Assembly (NCBI GenBank): GCA_937960715.1
Contig: CALGOO010000171.1
Location: 1 to 60,117 of the forward strand
Source: an uncultured Candidatus Competibacteraceae bacterium
GTDB taxonomy: Bacteria > Pseudomonadota > Gammaproteobacteria > Competibacterales > Competibacteraceae
Reading direction: 5' to 3'
Length of the DNA: 60,117 bases
The position numbers were made by a program, and so were the translations under genes. Below, piece by piece: positions 32,179 to 40,930 of this stretch. Numbering within the stretch: position 1 is the first letter of the stretch; the number at the start of each line of letters is the position of its first letter. The notes beneath the pieces are model-generated. The model searched no databases. It was given only the letters and a program-made list of their open reading frames with translations, and was not told where the DNA came from.

Positions 32179-32250
32179 ATCGACCTGCGCTAAGCCGACG
32201 CCGAGCGACTGGAACCCTGGGCGAAAACCATCCTCGACGCAAAGAGTTGA
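32179..32250 (+). pseudogene. Remnant of a second DUF2887 3' end
   Basis: The stretch reads R-stop-ADAERLEPWAKTILDAKS, matching the C-terminus of the gene at 22081 (RQADTQQLETWAENIFDAKE). An in-frame stop (TAA at 32191) and the loss of everything upstream show decay. It ends at the TGA at 32248-32250. Confidence 0.8.
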
Positions 32251-32394
32251 TCAACTCGCCCGGATCAAGGCCGAACTGATTCAGCGATTTTCGCCCCTAT
32301 TGCAACAGATTTGCCAGCAGATAGATCATGTGCTTTATGTCCTTATACCATTTCCTGTTAGGTTTTGTTTTTTCAGGGGTCAAAAACTGTTCCA

Positions 32395-32469
32395 TTCGTC
32401 ATACCCGCGAAAGCGGGTATCCAGTGGTTCGGTGGCTGACTGGATTCCCGCCTTCGCGGGAATGACGAA
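32395..32469. repeat. Double-hairpin palindromic intergenic element
   Basis: Outer arms TTCGTCAT and ATGACGAA enclose two 8-bp perfect stems with 4-nt loops: ATACCCGC-GAAA-GCGGGTAT and ATTCCCGC-CTTC-GCGGGAAT. The layout and the CATTCCCGCGAAAGCGGGAA-like core match a widespread class of small palindromic repeats in beta- and gammaproteobacteria. It is non-coding. Confidence 0.85.
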
Positions 32470-32842
32470 AATCTATTCAGAATTAGTATTACGTCGTCAT
32501 GATGAAGAGACAGAACGGCCTCCTCGACATCTGGTGAAGGACAGCTATCAGGCGCATGGGGAGCGATTGGCCGGTGCATCGAGTCACCCCCGCTCACAAT
32601 AATCATGGGAACCGACAGGTGGCGAGACCGCTCCCAGGGCAATCGCCCCATGTGTTTTTATCAATATTTATCAAATATTTGAAAAATACAGGCAGGGTGC
32701 GTTGACAAATCAATATTCAGTTAAACCAATTTCTTACACTGACACAGCCCGATTGCCCTGGGACCGCCCCGGCGGGCGCTTGTCAAGCCCGCCCGGTCAC
32801 CGTACCATGCGGCGATTGCGGGTACACCGGGAGCATAAGATC

Positions 32843-33715
32843 ATGTTTCGTGGCAGTATGGTGGCGGTGGTAACGCCGATGAAGGAAGACGGGGCGCTGG
32901 ATTTCGAGGCGCTGGCGCGGTTGGTGGAGTTTCACATCGAAAATGGCACCGACGCCATCATTTCCGTCGGCACCACCGGCGAGTCGGCGACCGTGGATTT
33001 CGAGGAGCACATCCAGGTCGTACGCCGGGTGGTGGAACTGGTCAGGAACCGGATTCCGGTCATCGCCGGCACCGGCGCCAATTCGACCGCCGAAGCCCTG
33101 CATCTGACCCAGCGCGCCATGGAGGCCGGGGCCGACGCCTGCCTCCTGGTGACTCCGTATTACAACAAGCCGACCCAGGAAGGACTGTACCGGCATTACC
33201 ATCTCATCGCCGACAGCGTGGCGATTCCGCAGATTCTCTACAACGTGCCGGGCCGCACCGCCTGCGATCTGAAGCCGGAAACGGTGGAGCGGCTGGCCGA
33301 TATTCCCAACATCGTCGGCATCAAGGAAGCCAGCACGCTGGAACGCATTCAGGACCTGGTGCGCCGCCTGGGCGACCGCATGGACGTCTACAGCGGCGAC
33401 GACGGTATCGCCGCCGAAGCCATGCTCGGCGGGGCCAAGGGGGTGATTTCGGTGACGGCCAACGTCGCTCCACGCCTGATGCGCGAGATGGCCGCCGCCG
33501 CGCTGGCTGGCGACCGCGCCCAAACCGAGGCCATCAACGCGCGGCTGGTCGGCTTGCACCAGGCGCTGTTTCTCGAATCCAATCCCATCCCGGTGAAATG
33601 GGCGGTCCATCAGTTGGGCCTGATTCCGCCGGGCATTCGCCTGCCGCTGACACCGCTGTCCGAGTCTTGCCAGTCGGCGGTGCGCGCGGCGATGCAACAG
33701 GCCGGAGTGATCTGA
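32843..33715 (+). CDS. dapA: 4-hydroxy-tetrahydrodipicolinate synthase
   Basis: DapA (290 residues) condenses pyruvate with aspartate semialdehyde, the first step of lysine and meso-DAP synthesis. The Schiff-base lysine Lys161 (GIKEAS), Tyr133 (LYNVPGR), Tyr107 and Thr44-Thr45 (GTTGES) occupy the positions known in E. coli. The ATG at 32843 has GGGAG at a spacing of 9; the upstream open frame has no coding features. It is followed 6 bp later by bamC, as in E. coli. Confidence 0.97.
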   Translation: MFRGSMVAVVTPMKEDGALDFEALARLVEFHIENGTDAIISVGTTGESATVDFEEHIQVVRRVVELVRNRIPVIAGTGANSTAEALHLTQRAMEAGADACLLVTPYYNKPTQEGLYRHYHLIADSVAIPQILYNVPGRTACDLKPETVERLADIPNIVGIKEASTLERIQDLVRRLGDRMDVYSGDDGIAAEAMLGGAKGVISVTANVAPRLMREMAAAALAGDRAQTEAINARLVGLHQALFLESNPIPVKWAVHQLGLIPPGIRLPLTPLSESCQSAVRAAMQQAGVI

Positions 33716-33721
33716 CCCGCC

Positions 33722-34906
33722 ATGACGATACGTCTTTCCTCTCCCCTGCGGCGCGCGGCGCCGCTCGCCGCCGCGCTGACGACGCTGACCGCCTGCTCCA
33801 CGACCTTCGATACCCTGTTGCCCGACCGACGGCCGGATTATCGCCAGAGCAAGCCGGGACAGACGCTTGCAGTGCCGCCGGACCTGACCTCGTCCACCAT
33901 CGACGACACGCTGGTGGTGCCGGAGATCAACCCGGCCGGCTCGGCCAGCCTGTCGGCCTACGCGGGCGAGCGCGGCGATTCGCGGCAACCGCAAGCCAGG
34001 AAAGCCGAAACGGTGTTGCCGCCGCAGACCGGCATCACTTTGGAGCAGGACGGCAACCAGCGCTGGCTGCGGATCGCGGCCCCGGCCGATCAGGTCTGGC
34101 CCAAGGTACGGGAATTCTGGATCAGCAACGGTTTTGCCCTGAAGCGCGATGATCCGACCATCGGCATCATGGAAACCGACTGGGTGGAAAACCGCGCGGA
34201 CATTCCCCAGGACGGCGTGCGCGCCATCCTGAAAAAATATTTGGACGTTCTCTATTCATCGCCTACTCGCGACCGGTTTCGCACCCGGCTGGAACGGAGC
34301 GCCGACGGTCAGAGCACCGAGGTCTACCTGACCCACTCCGGGGTGGAAGAAATCGCGATGGGCGGCGCCAGCGCCAGTTCCACCAATACCTACATCTGGC
34401 AGCGGCGGCCCTCGGATCCCGAACTGGAAGCCGAGATGCTCAATCGGCTGACGGTTTATCTGGGCGCGTCGGAGAAACGCGCCGAAGCCCAAAAGGCCAA
34501 GGCGGGGACAACCCCGGCCGGGCCGCGCGTGCGGCTGGTCGAGCAGGGTGGCGAGAGCCAACTGGTGATCGGCGAAGACTATTCCCGCGCCTGGCGACTG
34601 GTGGGGCTGGCCTTGGACGGCGGCAATTACGCGGTCGAGGAGCAGAACCGTGGCCAGGGGTTGTACGTGGTCGAGTATCGCGATCCCGAACAGGAAAACC
34701 AGAAACCAGGAGACGAAGGGTGGTTGTCCAAGCTGGCGTTCTGGCGAAGCAAGCCGGACGCGCCGCCGCCGGGAACTCGTTACCGGGTTCGGTTGGCGGG
34801 CCAGGGCCAGCAAACGGTCGTGGTCGTGCGCAACGCCAGCGATCAGCCGGATAACTCGCCCGGCGCCCGGCAGGTGCTGGAAACCTTGCGGACGGTGATC
34901 AAGTAA
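33722..34906 (+). CDS. bamC: Outer-membrane protein assembly factor BamC
   Basis: BamC (NlpB; 394 residues) is a lipoprotein of the beta-barrel assembly machine. It has a signal peptide with the lipobox LTAC (Cys25). An unstructured BamD-contacting segment follows (about 26-110), with DYRQSKPGQTLAVPPDL, a hallmark of the family. Two helix-grip domains (about 112-225 and 265-390) complete it. The linker between them is Lys/Ala-rich. The dapA-bamC pairing is the classic gammaproteobacterial arrangement. It probably shares the dapA promoter. Confidence 0.95.
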   Translation: MTIRLSSPLRRAAPLAAALTTLTACSTTFDTLLPDRRPDYRQSKPGQTLAVPPDLTSSTIDDTLVVPEINPAGSASLSAYAGERGDSRQPQARKAETVLPPQTGITLEQDGNQRWLRIAAPADQVWPKVREFWISNGFALKRDDPTIGIMETDWVENRADIPQDGVRAILKKYLDVLYSSPTRDRFRTRLERSADGQSTEVYLTHSGVEEIAMGGASASSTNTYIWQRRPSDPELEAEMLNRLTVYLGASEKRAEAQKAKAGTTPAGPRVRLVEQGGESQLVIGEDYSRAWRLVGLALDGGNYAVEEQNRGQGLYVVEYRDPEQENQKPGDEGWLSKLAFWRSKPDAPPPGTRYRVRLAGQGQQTVVVVRNASDQPDNSPGARQVLETLRTVIK

Positions 34907-34912
34907 ACCGCG

Positions 34913-34947
34913 CTGGGCCGCGTCGGCGTTCGGTCGGCGCGGCCCAG
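34913..34947 (+). terminator. Strong GC hairpin after bamC
   Basis: A perfect 10-bp stem, CTGGGCCGCG (34913-34922) and CGCGGCCCAG (34938-34947), lies 7 bp after the bamC stop. No U-run follows, so termination would be imperfect or factor-assisted; it may also protect the 3' end of the dapA-bamC mRNA. Confidence 0.5.
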
Positions 34948-34996
34948 TCGCGCGATCTTCCTTCCTCCCCTTTCGTCGCTGGATTTTCCTTTACTG

Positions 34997-36796
34997 GTGA
35001 GCGCGCGTATCCAGCGGTTGCCGCCGCAATTGGTCAGCCAAATCGCCGCCGGCGAGGTAGTCGAGCGCCCGGCCTCGGTGGTCAAGGAGTTGCTGGAAAA
35101 CAGCCTGGACGCCGACGCGACGCGAATCACGGTCGAAGTGGAACAAGGCGGCGTTCGGCTGATTCGGGTGCGCGACAACGGCATCGGCATTCATCCCGAC
35201 GACCTGGCCCTGGCGTTGAGCCGTCACGCCACCAGCAAGATCGCCAGTTTCGACGATCTCCAACAGGTCACCAGCCTCGGCTTTCGCGGCGAGGCCCTGC
35301 CCAGCATCGCCTCGGTGGCGCGGTTGACTCTGACCTCCCGGGTTTCCGGCCAAGAGACGGGTTGGCGCGTCACCGGCGACGGCGGCGACACGGTTGGCGA
35401 GCCGTTGCCGGCGCCGCATCCGGTCGGAACCACGGTGGAAGCCCGCGACCTGTTCTTCAACGTTCCGGCCCGCCGCAAGTTCCTGCGCGGCGAGCGGACC
35501 GAATTCGGCCATATCGAGGACAATCTCATCCGACTGGCGCTGAGTCGGTTCGAAGTCGGTTTCGGGCTGTGGCACAACCAGCGGGCGACGCTGGACCTGG
35601 AGCCCGCCACGAGCGACGCAGACCGAACCCGGCGGGTGGCGGAGTTGCTCGGCCGCGAGTTCGCCGCCGCCAGCGTGTTCCTGGACCGCGCCGACGCCGG
35701 ATTGCGGCTGTGGGGCTGGCTTGGGCTGCCGACGGTCGCCCGCGCCCAGCCGGACCAGCAGTATTTCTTCGTCAACGGCCGGCCGGTGCGGGACCGGACC
35801 CTCGCCCACGCCGTGCGGCTGGCCTTTCAAGACGTGCTCCCCCAGGGCCGCCATCCGATGCTCGCGCTGCATCTGGAGCTGGAGCCAACGGCGCTAGACA
35901 TCAACGTCCATCCCGCCAAGCAGGAAGTACGATTTCGAGAGTCGGCCCTGATCCACGCCTTCATCCGTCAAGGCGTACAGACGGCGCTGGCGGAAGCGCG
36001 ACCCGGCGTTGCCCCGGCCCCGACCATTCGGCCCGGCCAACGACCGTGGCCGGCGAGCGGATTCGGCGGTGGATCGGGCGGTGGGGTCGAGGTTCGGCAA
36101 CCCGGCTTGCCGCTGGCGGTGAACGAACGGCTGGCGGCGTATGGCCAGCTTCACGCCCCTCGGCTGGAGGTTGAGTCCACCCCCGTCGCCCCGCCGGACG
36201 AGGTCGCCGAACCGCCACCGCTCGGCTACGCGCTGGCGCAATTGCACGGTTGTTACGTGTTGGCCGAGAACCCCGCCGGGCTGGTGGTGGTGGACACGCA
36301 CGCCGCCCATGAACGCATCTTGTACGAGCGGCTAAAAGCGGCGCTGGCCCAAGGCGGCGTCAAAACCCAGGCTCTGCTGGTTCCGGTGGCGGTCGCGGTC
36401 GGGCCGCGCGAACGCCAGTGGATCGAGGAGCACGGCGCGCTGTTCGCCCAGGCCGGGCTGGACGTGGCGGCGCTGGGGCCGGAAACCGTGGCGGTGCGAC
36501 AGATCCCGGCGCTGCTGGCTGGACTGGACATTGCCGGGCTGGTGCGCGACCTGCTGGCCGATCTGGCGGCGCGCGAGAACAGCGACCGGGCGGAGCGGGC
36601 CGTGTTGGACGTGCTGGCCCGCCTGGCCTGTCACGGCGCGGTGCGCGCCAACCGGCCGCTCAATTTGCTGGAAATGAACGCCCTGCTGCGCGACATGGAG
36701 CGAACCGACCGGAGTGGCCAATGCAGTCACGGCCGACCCACCTGGACGCAACTGACATTGGCCGAGCTGGATCGGCTGTTTCGGCGCGGGCGCTGA
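34997..36796 (+). CDS. mutL: DNA mismatch repair protein MutL, endonuclease-type C-terminus
   Basis: MutL (599 residues) links MutS mismatch recognition to strand removal. The GHKL ATPase part shows Glu31 and Asn35 (KELLENSLDAD), DNGIGI and GFRGEALPSIASV. The C-terminal part has DTHAAHERILYE (433-444) and CSHGRPT (576-582). These correspond to the metal-binding DQHA(x)2E(x)4E and CPHGRP motifs of endonucleolytic MutL, with Q to T at position two. The start is GTG at 34997 without a strong Shine-Dalgarno. It is followed 9 bp later by miaA, the standard order. Confidence 0.96.
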   Translation: MSARIQRLPPQLVSQIAAGEVVERPASVVKELLENSLDADATRITVEVEQGGVRLIRVRDNGIGIHPDDLALALSRHATSKIASFDDLQQVTSLGFRGEALPSIASVARLTLTSRVSGQETGWRVTGDGGDTVGEPLPAPHPVGTTVEARDLFFNVPARRKFLRGERTEFGHIEDNLIRLALSRFEVGFGLWHNQRATLDLEPATSDADRTRRVAELLGREFAAASVFLDRADAGLRLWGWLGLPTVARAQPDQQYFFVNGRPVRDRTLAHAVRLAFQDVLPQGRHPMLALHLELEPTALDINVHPAKQEVRFRESALIHAFIRQGVQTALAEARPGVAPAPTIRPGQRPWPASGFGGGSGGGVEVRQPGLPLAVNERLAAYGQLHAPRLEVESTPVAPPDEVAEPPPLGYALAQLHGCYVLAENPAGLVVVDTHAAHERILYERLKAALAQGGVKTQALLVPVAVAVGPRERQWIEEHGALFAQAGLDVAALGPETVAVRQIPALLAGLDIAGLVRDLLADLAARENSDRAERAVLDVLARLACHGAVRANRPLNLLEMNALLRDMERTDRSGQCSHGRPTWTQLTLAELDRLFRRGR

Positions 36797-36805
36797 CGGC
36801 GGACC

Positions 36806-37777
36806 ATGACCAAGGTTCCCGATTCGCGCCCACCCGTGCTGTGCCTGATGGGACCGACCGCGGCGGGCAAGACCGCGCTGGCGGTCGATCTGGTCCAGCG
36901 GTTGCCGTTCGCTATCGTCAGCGTGGACTCGGCGCTGGTCTACCGGGAAATGGACATCGGCACCGCCAAGCCCGACGCCGAGACCCGACGCCTTGCGCCC
37001 CATCGCCTGGTGGATATCCTCGACCCAGCGGAACCCTACTCCGCCGGCCGGTTTCGCGCCGACGCCCTGCGCGAGATCGCCGCCATTCAGGCGGCGGGCC
37101 AGGCGCCGTTGCTGGTGGGGGGGACCATGCTCTACTTCCGGGCGCTGGAACGCGGGCTGGCGAAATTGCCCTCCGCCGACCCTACCCTCCGCGCCCGGTT
37201 GGTGGCGGAGTTGACCGAGCAGGGCAGCGCGGCCCTGCACGCCCGGCTGGCGCAGATTGACCCAGCGGCGGCGGTCCGCATCCATCCCCATGATCCGCAA
37301 CGGATTCAGCGCGCGCTCGAAGTTTACGAACTCACCGGTCGGCCGCTGACGGAACTTTGCGCGCAATCGCGCAACGAATCCTTGCCGTTTCGCGCCATCA
37401 AGCTGATCGTGGCGCCGGCGGATCGGGGCGTGTTGCACGCGCGCATCGAGCGCCGATTCAAGATGATGTTGGAACAGGGATTCGTCGCCGAGGTCGAGCG
37501 TCTACGCGCCCGTGGCGATCTGGATCCAAACCTGCCCTCGATGCGAGCGGTGGGCTACCGGCAAGTCTGGGCCTATCTGGATGGCGCGCTGGACCACGCA
37601 GCCATGGTGGAGCGTGGCATCGTGGCTACCCGCCAGTTCGCCAAGCGGCAATTGACCTGGCTGCGCGCGGAATCCCAAGCCATCTGGTTGGATGGCGTCG
37701 AAAACCGCCTGCTGGATCGAGTCGTCGTCCACCTGCGCGAGCAGGGGGTTTTTCCGAACACGCCAAAATGCTTATGA
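36806..37777 (+). CDS. miaA: tRNA dimethylallyltransferase
   Basis: MiaA (323 residues) adds the isopentenyl group to A37 of tRNAs that read UNN codons. The P-loop GPTAAGKT (16-23), the catalytic/acceptor motif SVDSALVYREMDIGTAKP and a DPQRIQRALEVYELTG segment are all present. The position between mutL and hfq is conserved in gammaproteobacteria. The ATG lies 9 bp after the mutL stop. Confidence 0.96.
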   Translation: MTKVPDSRPPVLCLMGPTAAGKTALAVDLVQRLPFAIVSVDSALVYREMDIGTAKPDAETRRLAPHRLVDILDPAEPYSAGRFRADALREIAAIQAAGQAPLLVGGTMLYFRALERGLAKLPSADPTLRARLVAELTEQGSAALHARLAQIDPAAAVRIHPHDPQRIQRALEVYELTGRPLTELCAQSRNESLPFRAIKLIVAPADRGVLHARIERRFKMMLEQGFVAEVERLRARGDLDPNLPSMRAVGYRQVWAYLDGALDHAAMVERGIVATRQFAKRQLTWLRAESQAIWLDGVENRLLDRVVVHLREQGVFPNTPKCL

Positions 37778-37911
37778 TAAAATGTAACCGCTTTCGGTCG
37801 ACCGCCTCCACTCACGCGGTGGCGGTCCATCCCGCGATCTTCGATAATCCCACGGGCCACACATCATGGGAAGTGATGAGCCGGTCGTCCGGCGGAACGC
37901 CCTGGGAAGCA

Positions 37912-37933
37912 GGCGCGCGTTTTGTGGCGCGCC
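37912..37933 (+). terminator. GC hairpin between miaA and hfq
   Basis: A 7-bp perfect stem, GGCGCGC and GCGCGCC, with an 8-nt loop is followed by a U-containing tract (ATTCGTTTCCTTGAATTTTT). It is a weak candidate for attenuating read-through from miaA; the hfq promoter probably lies between it and 38010. Confidence 0.4.
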
Positions 37934-38021
37934 ATTCGTTTCCTTGAATTTTTAGCGAGCATTCTCGCGTTCGTTAGTTGATGGTTTTTTCCAAGCCTCA
38001 TAAAAACAGGGGAGAATCATG

Positions 38022-38276
38022 ATGGCAAAAGGTCATTCCCTCCAGGAACCGTTCCTGAACGCCCTGCGCAAGGAGCGGATTCCGGTTTCGGTCTATCTGG
38101 TCAACGGCATCAAGTTGCAGGGTCAGATCGAATCCTTCGACCAGTTCGTCGTGCTGCTCAAGAACAGCGTCAGCCAGATGATCTACAAGCACGCCATTTC
38201 CACGGTGGTGCCAGTACGCAACGTGCGGCTGAATCTGGCGATGGACGACAGCGGCGCAGGCGGCGAGCAGTCCTGA
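38022..38276 (+). CDS. hfq: RNA chaperone Hfq
   Basis: Hfq (84 residues) is the hexameric Sm-like ring that pairs small RNAs with mRNAs. It begins MAKGHSLQEPFLNALRKERI, then Sm1 with the proximal-face residues around QFVVLLKN. Sm2 has the YKHAIST motif. The C-terminal tail is short and acidic. Two ATG codons occur in tandem; the second (38022) was chosen because GGGGAG is then 7 nt away and the family begins MAKGHS. Confidence 0.97.
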   Translation: MAKGHSLQEPFLNALRKERIPVSVYLVNGIKLQGQIESFDQFVVLLKNSVSQMIYKHAISTVVPVRNVRLNLAMDDSGAGGEQS

Positions 38277-38305
38277 CGGGCGCAAGCGTAGGGGTGGGAG
38301 GCGGT

Positions 38306-39610
38306 TTGTTCGAACGTCCGCGCGGGGGCGAGCGCGCCGTTCTGGTGCGTTTGCTGCTGAATGGGGCCGAGGAATCCCAGGACACCGCCGAATTTCAAGA
38401 GCTGGCCGCATCGGCGGGCGTGGCCCTGATCACTGGCCGCCGACAGACTCCCGATCCACGCCTGTTCGTCGGCGGCGGCAAGGCCGAGGAAATCCGCGCG
38501 GCGGTCGAGGCGCACGGGGCGGAACTGGCTCTGTTCGATCATGCCCTGTCGCCCAGCCAGGAGCGCAATCTGGAAGCCCTGCTGAAATGCCGCGTGGTGG
38601 ACCGCACGGGTCTGATCCTGGATATCTTCGCCCAGCGGGCGCGCAGCTTCGAAGGCAAGCTTCAGGTGGAGCTGGCGCAATTGCGTCATCTGTCCAGCCG
38701 GCTGGTGCGCGGCTGGACTCACCTGGAACGGCAGCGCGGCGGCATCGGCCTGCGCGGTCCCGGCGAAACCCAGTTGGAAACCGACCGGCGGCTGCTGAGC
38801 GACCGCATCCGACAGATTCGCCTGCGGCTGGAGCGGGTCGAGCGCCAGCGCGAGCAGGGGCGGCGGGCGCGCCGCAAGGCCGACTTGCCGACCGTTTCGC
38901 TGGTGGGCTATACCAACGCCGGGAAATCCACCCTGTTCAACGCCTTGACCCAGGCGAACGTGTACGCGGCCGACCAGTTGTTCGCCACCCTGGACCCGAC
39001 CTTGCGCCGACTGGAGTTACCGGGCGCGGAGCCGGTGGTGCTGGCCGATACGGTGGGCTTCATCAATCGCCTGCCCCACGAACTGGTGGCGGCGTTTCGC
39101 GCCACCCTGCGAGAAACCCGCGAGGCCAGTTTGCTGTTGCAGGTGATCGACGCCAGCCACCCCGACCGGGACGCGGTGATCGCGCGGGTCGAGACGGTCC
39201 TGGCGGAAATCGGCGCGGACGAAGCGCCACAACTGCGGGTGTTCAACAAGATCGATCTCAGCGGCGAACCGCCCCGGCTGGAACGCGACGCCGAGGGCCA
39301 GGCGCGCGCCGTGTGGCTGTCGGCGACAACCGGCGCGGGTCTCGACCTGTTGCTGGCGGCGCTGACCGAACGTCTGCGTGGCGACGCCGTGCATGGCTGG
39401 TTGAGCTTGCCGCCGAGGGCGGCCCGACTACGGGCCAAGCTGTTCAGTCTGGGCGCGGTGGTGGCCGAACGCGCCGGCCCGGAGGGCGAATGGCTGGTCG
39501 AGGTGCGCACGTCACGTGGTAATCTGGAGTGGCTGCGCCGCCGGGAAGGGTTGCGGATGGAGTGGGTGCGTTCGGGTTTTGAAATCCCGGTGGTATCAAC
39601 GGTGATCTGA
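38306..39610 (+). CDS. hflX: Ribosome-associated GTPase HflX
   Basis: HflX (434 residues) is a ribosome-splitting GTPase used after heat stress. The N-terminal domain contains LFVGGGKAEEI and FDHALSPSQERNLE. The glycine-rich helix region has GGIGLRGPGETQLETDRR. The G domain has G1 GYTNAGKS, G3 DTVGF and G4 NKID. The frame can start at GTG 38294, but TTG at 38306 has GGGAGG just upstream and aligns with the E. coli start (MFDRYDAGEQAVLV against LFERPRGGERAVLV). Confidence 0.95.
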   Translation: MFERPRGGERAVLVRLLLNGAEESQDTAEFQELAASAGVALITGRRQTPDPRLFVGGGKAEEIRAAVEAHGAELALFDHALSPSQERNLEALLKCRVVDRTGLILDIFAQRARSFEGKLQVELAQLRHLSSRLVRGWTHLERQRGGIGLRGPGETQLETDRRLLSDRIRQIRLRLERVERQREQGRRARRKADLPTVSLVGYTNAGKSTLFNALTQANVYAADQLFATLDPTLRRLELPGAEPVVLADTVGFINRLPHELVAAFRATLRETREASLLLQVIDASHPDRDAVIARVETVLAEIGADEAPQLRVFNKIDLSGEPPRLERDAEGQARAVWLSATTGAGLDLLLAALTERLRGDAVHGWLSLPPRAARLRAKLFSLGAVVAERAGPEGEWLVEVRTSRGNLEWLRRREGLRMEWVRSGFEIPVVSTVI

Positions 39611-39628
39611 CGAGGTTGGGGTACCGAC

Positions 39629-40930
39629 ATGGCTTGGAATGAACCCGGTGGCGGCAATCGCGATCCCTGGAGTGGCGGGGGGCGCGAGCAGGGGCCGCCC
39701 GATCTGGATGAAGTCGTCCGCAAGCTGTCGGACAAGTTCGGCGCCCTGCTGGGGGGGCGGCGCGGTGGCAACGGCGGCGGCTCGGGCGGTTCAGGCTCTG
39801 GCTTCGCCGGCATCGGCTTGATCGTCGGCGTCATCGCCGTGATCGGCTGGCTGATCGCCAGTATCTATATCGTGAACGAAGGCGAACGCGGCGTGGTGCT
39901 GCGGTTTGGCCAATATCTGAAAACCACCCTGCCTGGCCCGCACCTGCGGCTGTTCCCCATCGACCGGGTGGAAATCGTGAATCTTGAACAGCGCCGATTC
40001 CGGGAGATTGGCTATCGCTCCGGCGCGGGTGGCGCACGCCAGCCCGCGGTGCGCACGGTGCCCAAGGAAGCGCTGATGCTGACCCAGGACGAGAACATCG
40101 TCGATGTGCGGCTGGCGGTGCAGTATCAAATCAGCGATCCCTACGCCTATCTGTTCAACGTGCTCGATCCGGAGAACGTGCTGGTGCATGTGGTCGAAAG
40201 CGCCGCCCGTGAAACCATCGGCAAGAGCACCATGGACTTCGTGTTGACCGAGGGTCGCAGCAGTATCGTGGCCGACATCAAGACCCTGGCGCAGCGCATT
40301 CTGGACAGCTACGGCCCCGATCCAAAACGGCCGGCCGGGGCCGCGACGCCCGGAAAGAAGGAGGAATCGCCGCTTCCGGGCAGGGGCGCCGGTCTGCAAA
40401 TCGTGACCGTCGTGCTTCAGGACGCCCAGCCGCCCGAGGAGGTGCAGGACGCCTTCGCCGACGCCATCAAGGCGCGCGAGGACGAGCAGCGGTTGAAGAA
40501 CGAGGCCGAGGCTTATGCCAACGAAGTGATTCCCCGCGCCCGCGGTCAAGCGGCGCGACGGTTGCAGGAAGCGTCGGCCTACAAGGAACAGGCCATCGCC
40601 GAGGCCCAGGGCGAGGCCAGCCGATTCGAGCAATTGCTGGCGGCCTATGAGAAGGCGCCGGAGGTGACCCGCGAACGGCTGTATCTGGAAACCCTGGAAA
40701 CGGTGCTGGCGCGATCCAGCAAGGTGCTGGTGGACGTGAAGGGAACCAACAATCTGTTGTACCTGCCGCTGGATCGTCTGTTCAAGCCCAGAGAAGGGGC
40801 AGAGACGCGCGCCGCGCGGATAGACGGCGTCTCGCCGGTCGAACCGTTGCCGGCCACTTCGACCACGGCCGACGATAATGCGGCGGCCAGCCGCTTGCGT
40901 GACATGAACCGTAATCGGGAGGTGCGCTGA
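39629..40930 (+). CDS. hflK: FtsH modulator HflK
   Basis: HflK (433 residues) is a band-7/SPFH inner-membrane protein. With HflC it forms a cage around the FtsH protease and limits its activity. There is a Gly-rich cytoplasmic N-terminus, one transmembrane helix (about 60-81) and an SPFH domain beginning YIVNEGERGVVLRFGQY. A long coiled coil follows (about 280-345), then a short low-complexity tail. The stop overlaps the hflC start by 1 bp (TGATG). Confidence 0.96.
   Translation: MAWNEPGGGNRDPWSGGGREQGPPDLDEVVRKLSDKFGALLGGRRGGNGGGSGGSGSGFAGIGLIVGVIAVIGWLIASIYIVNEGERGVVLRFGQYLKTTLPGPHLRLFPIDRVEIVNLEQRRFREIGYRSGAGGARQPAVRTVPKEALMLTQDENIVDVRLAVQYQISDPYAYLFNVLDPENVLVHVVESAARETIGKSTMDFVLTEGRSSIVADIKTLAQRILDSYGPDPKRPAGAATPGKKEESPLPGRGAGLQIVTVVLQDAQPPEEVQDAFADAIKAREDEQRLKNEAEAYANEVIPRARGQAARRLQEASAYKEQAIAEAQGEASRFEQLLAAYEKAPEVTRERLYLETLETVLARSSKVLVDVKGTNNLLYLPLDRLFKPREGAETRAARIDGVSPVEPLPATSTTADDNAAASRLRDMNRNREVR

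Larger units (their letters stand above)
32178..32842. other. Long non-coding stretch at the right edge of the restriction island
   Basis: About 665 bp lies between the PLD-like gene and dapA. It holds the DUF2887 remnant (32179-32250), an unassigned stretch that could encode a short remnant (LARIKAELIQRFSPLLQQI), a double-hairpin repeat (32395-32469) and an AT-rich block at 32650-32740. The last is the most likely place for the dapA promoter. No intact gene is visible. Confidence 0.6.

Noticed and set aside
32783..33994. 403-codon minus-strand frame opposite dapA
   Set aside because: Composition artefact; dapA active-site residues are all on the plus strand.
37357..37947. 196-codon frame overlapping miaA and the hfq leader
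   Set aside because: Frame-shifted shadow of miaA with Arg/Gly/Ser-rich composition; no start signal.
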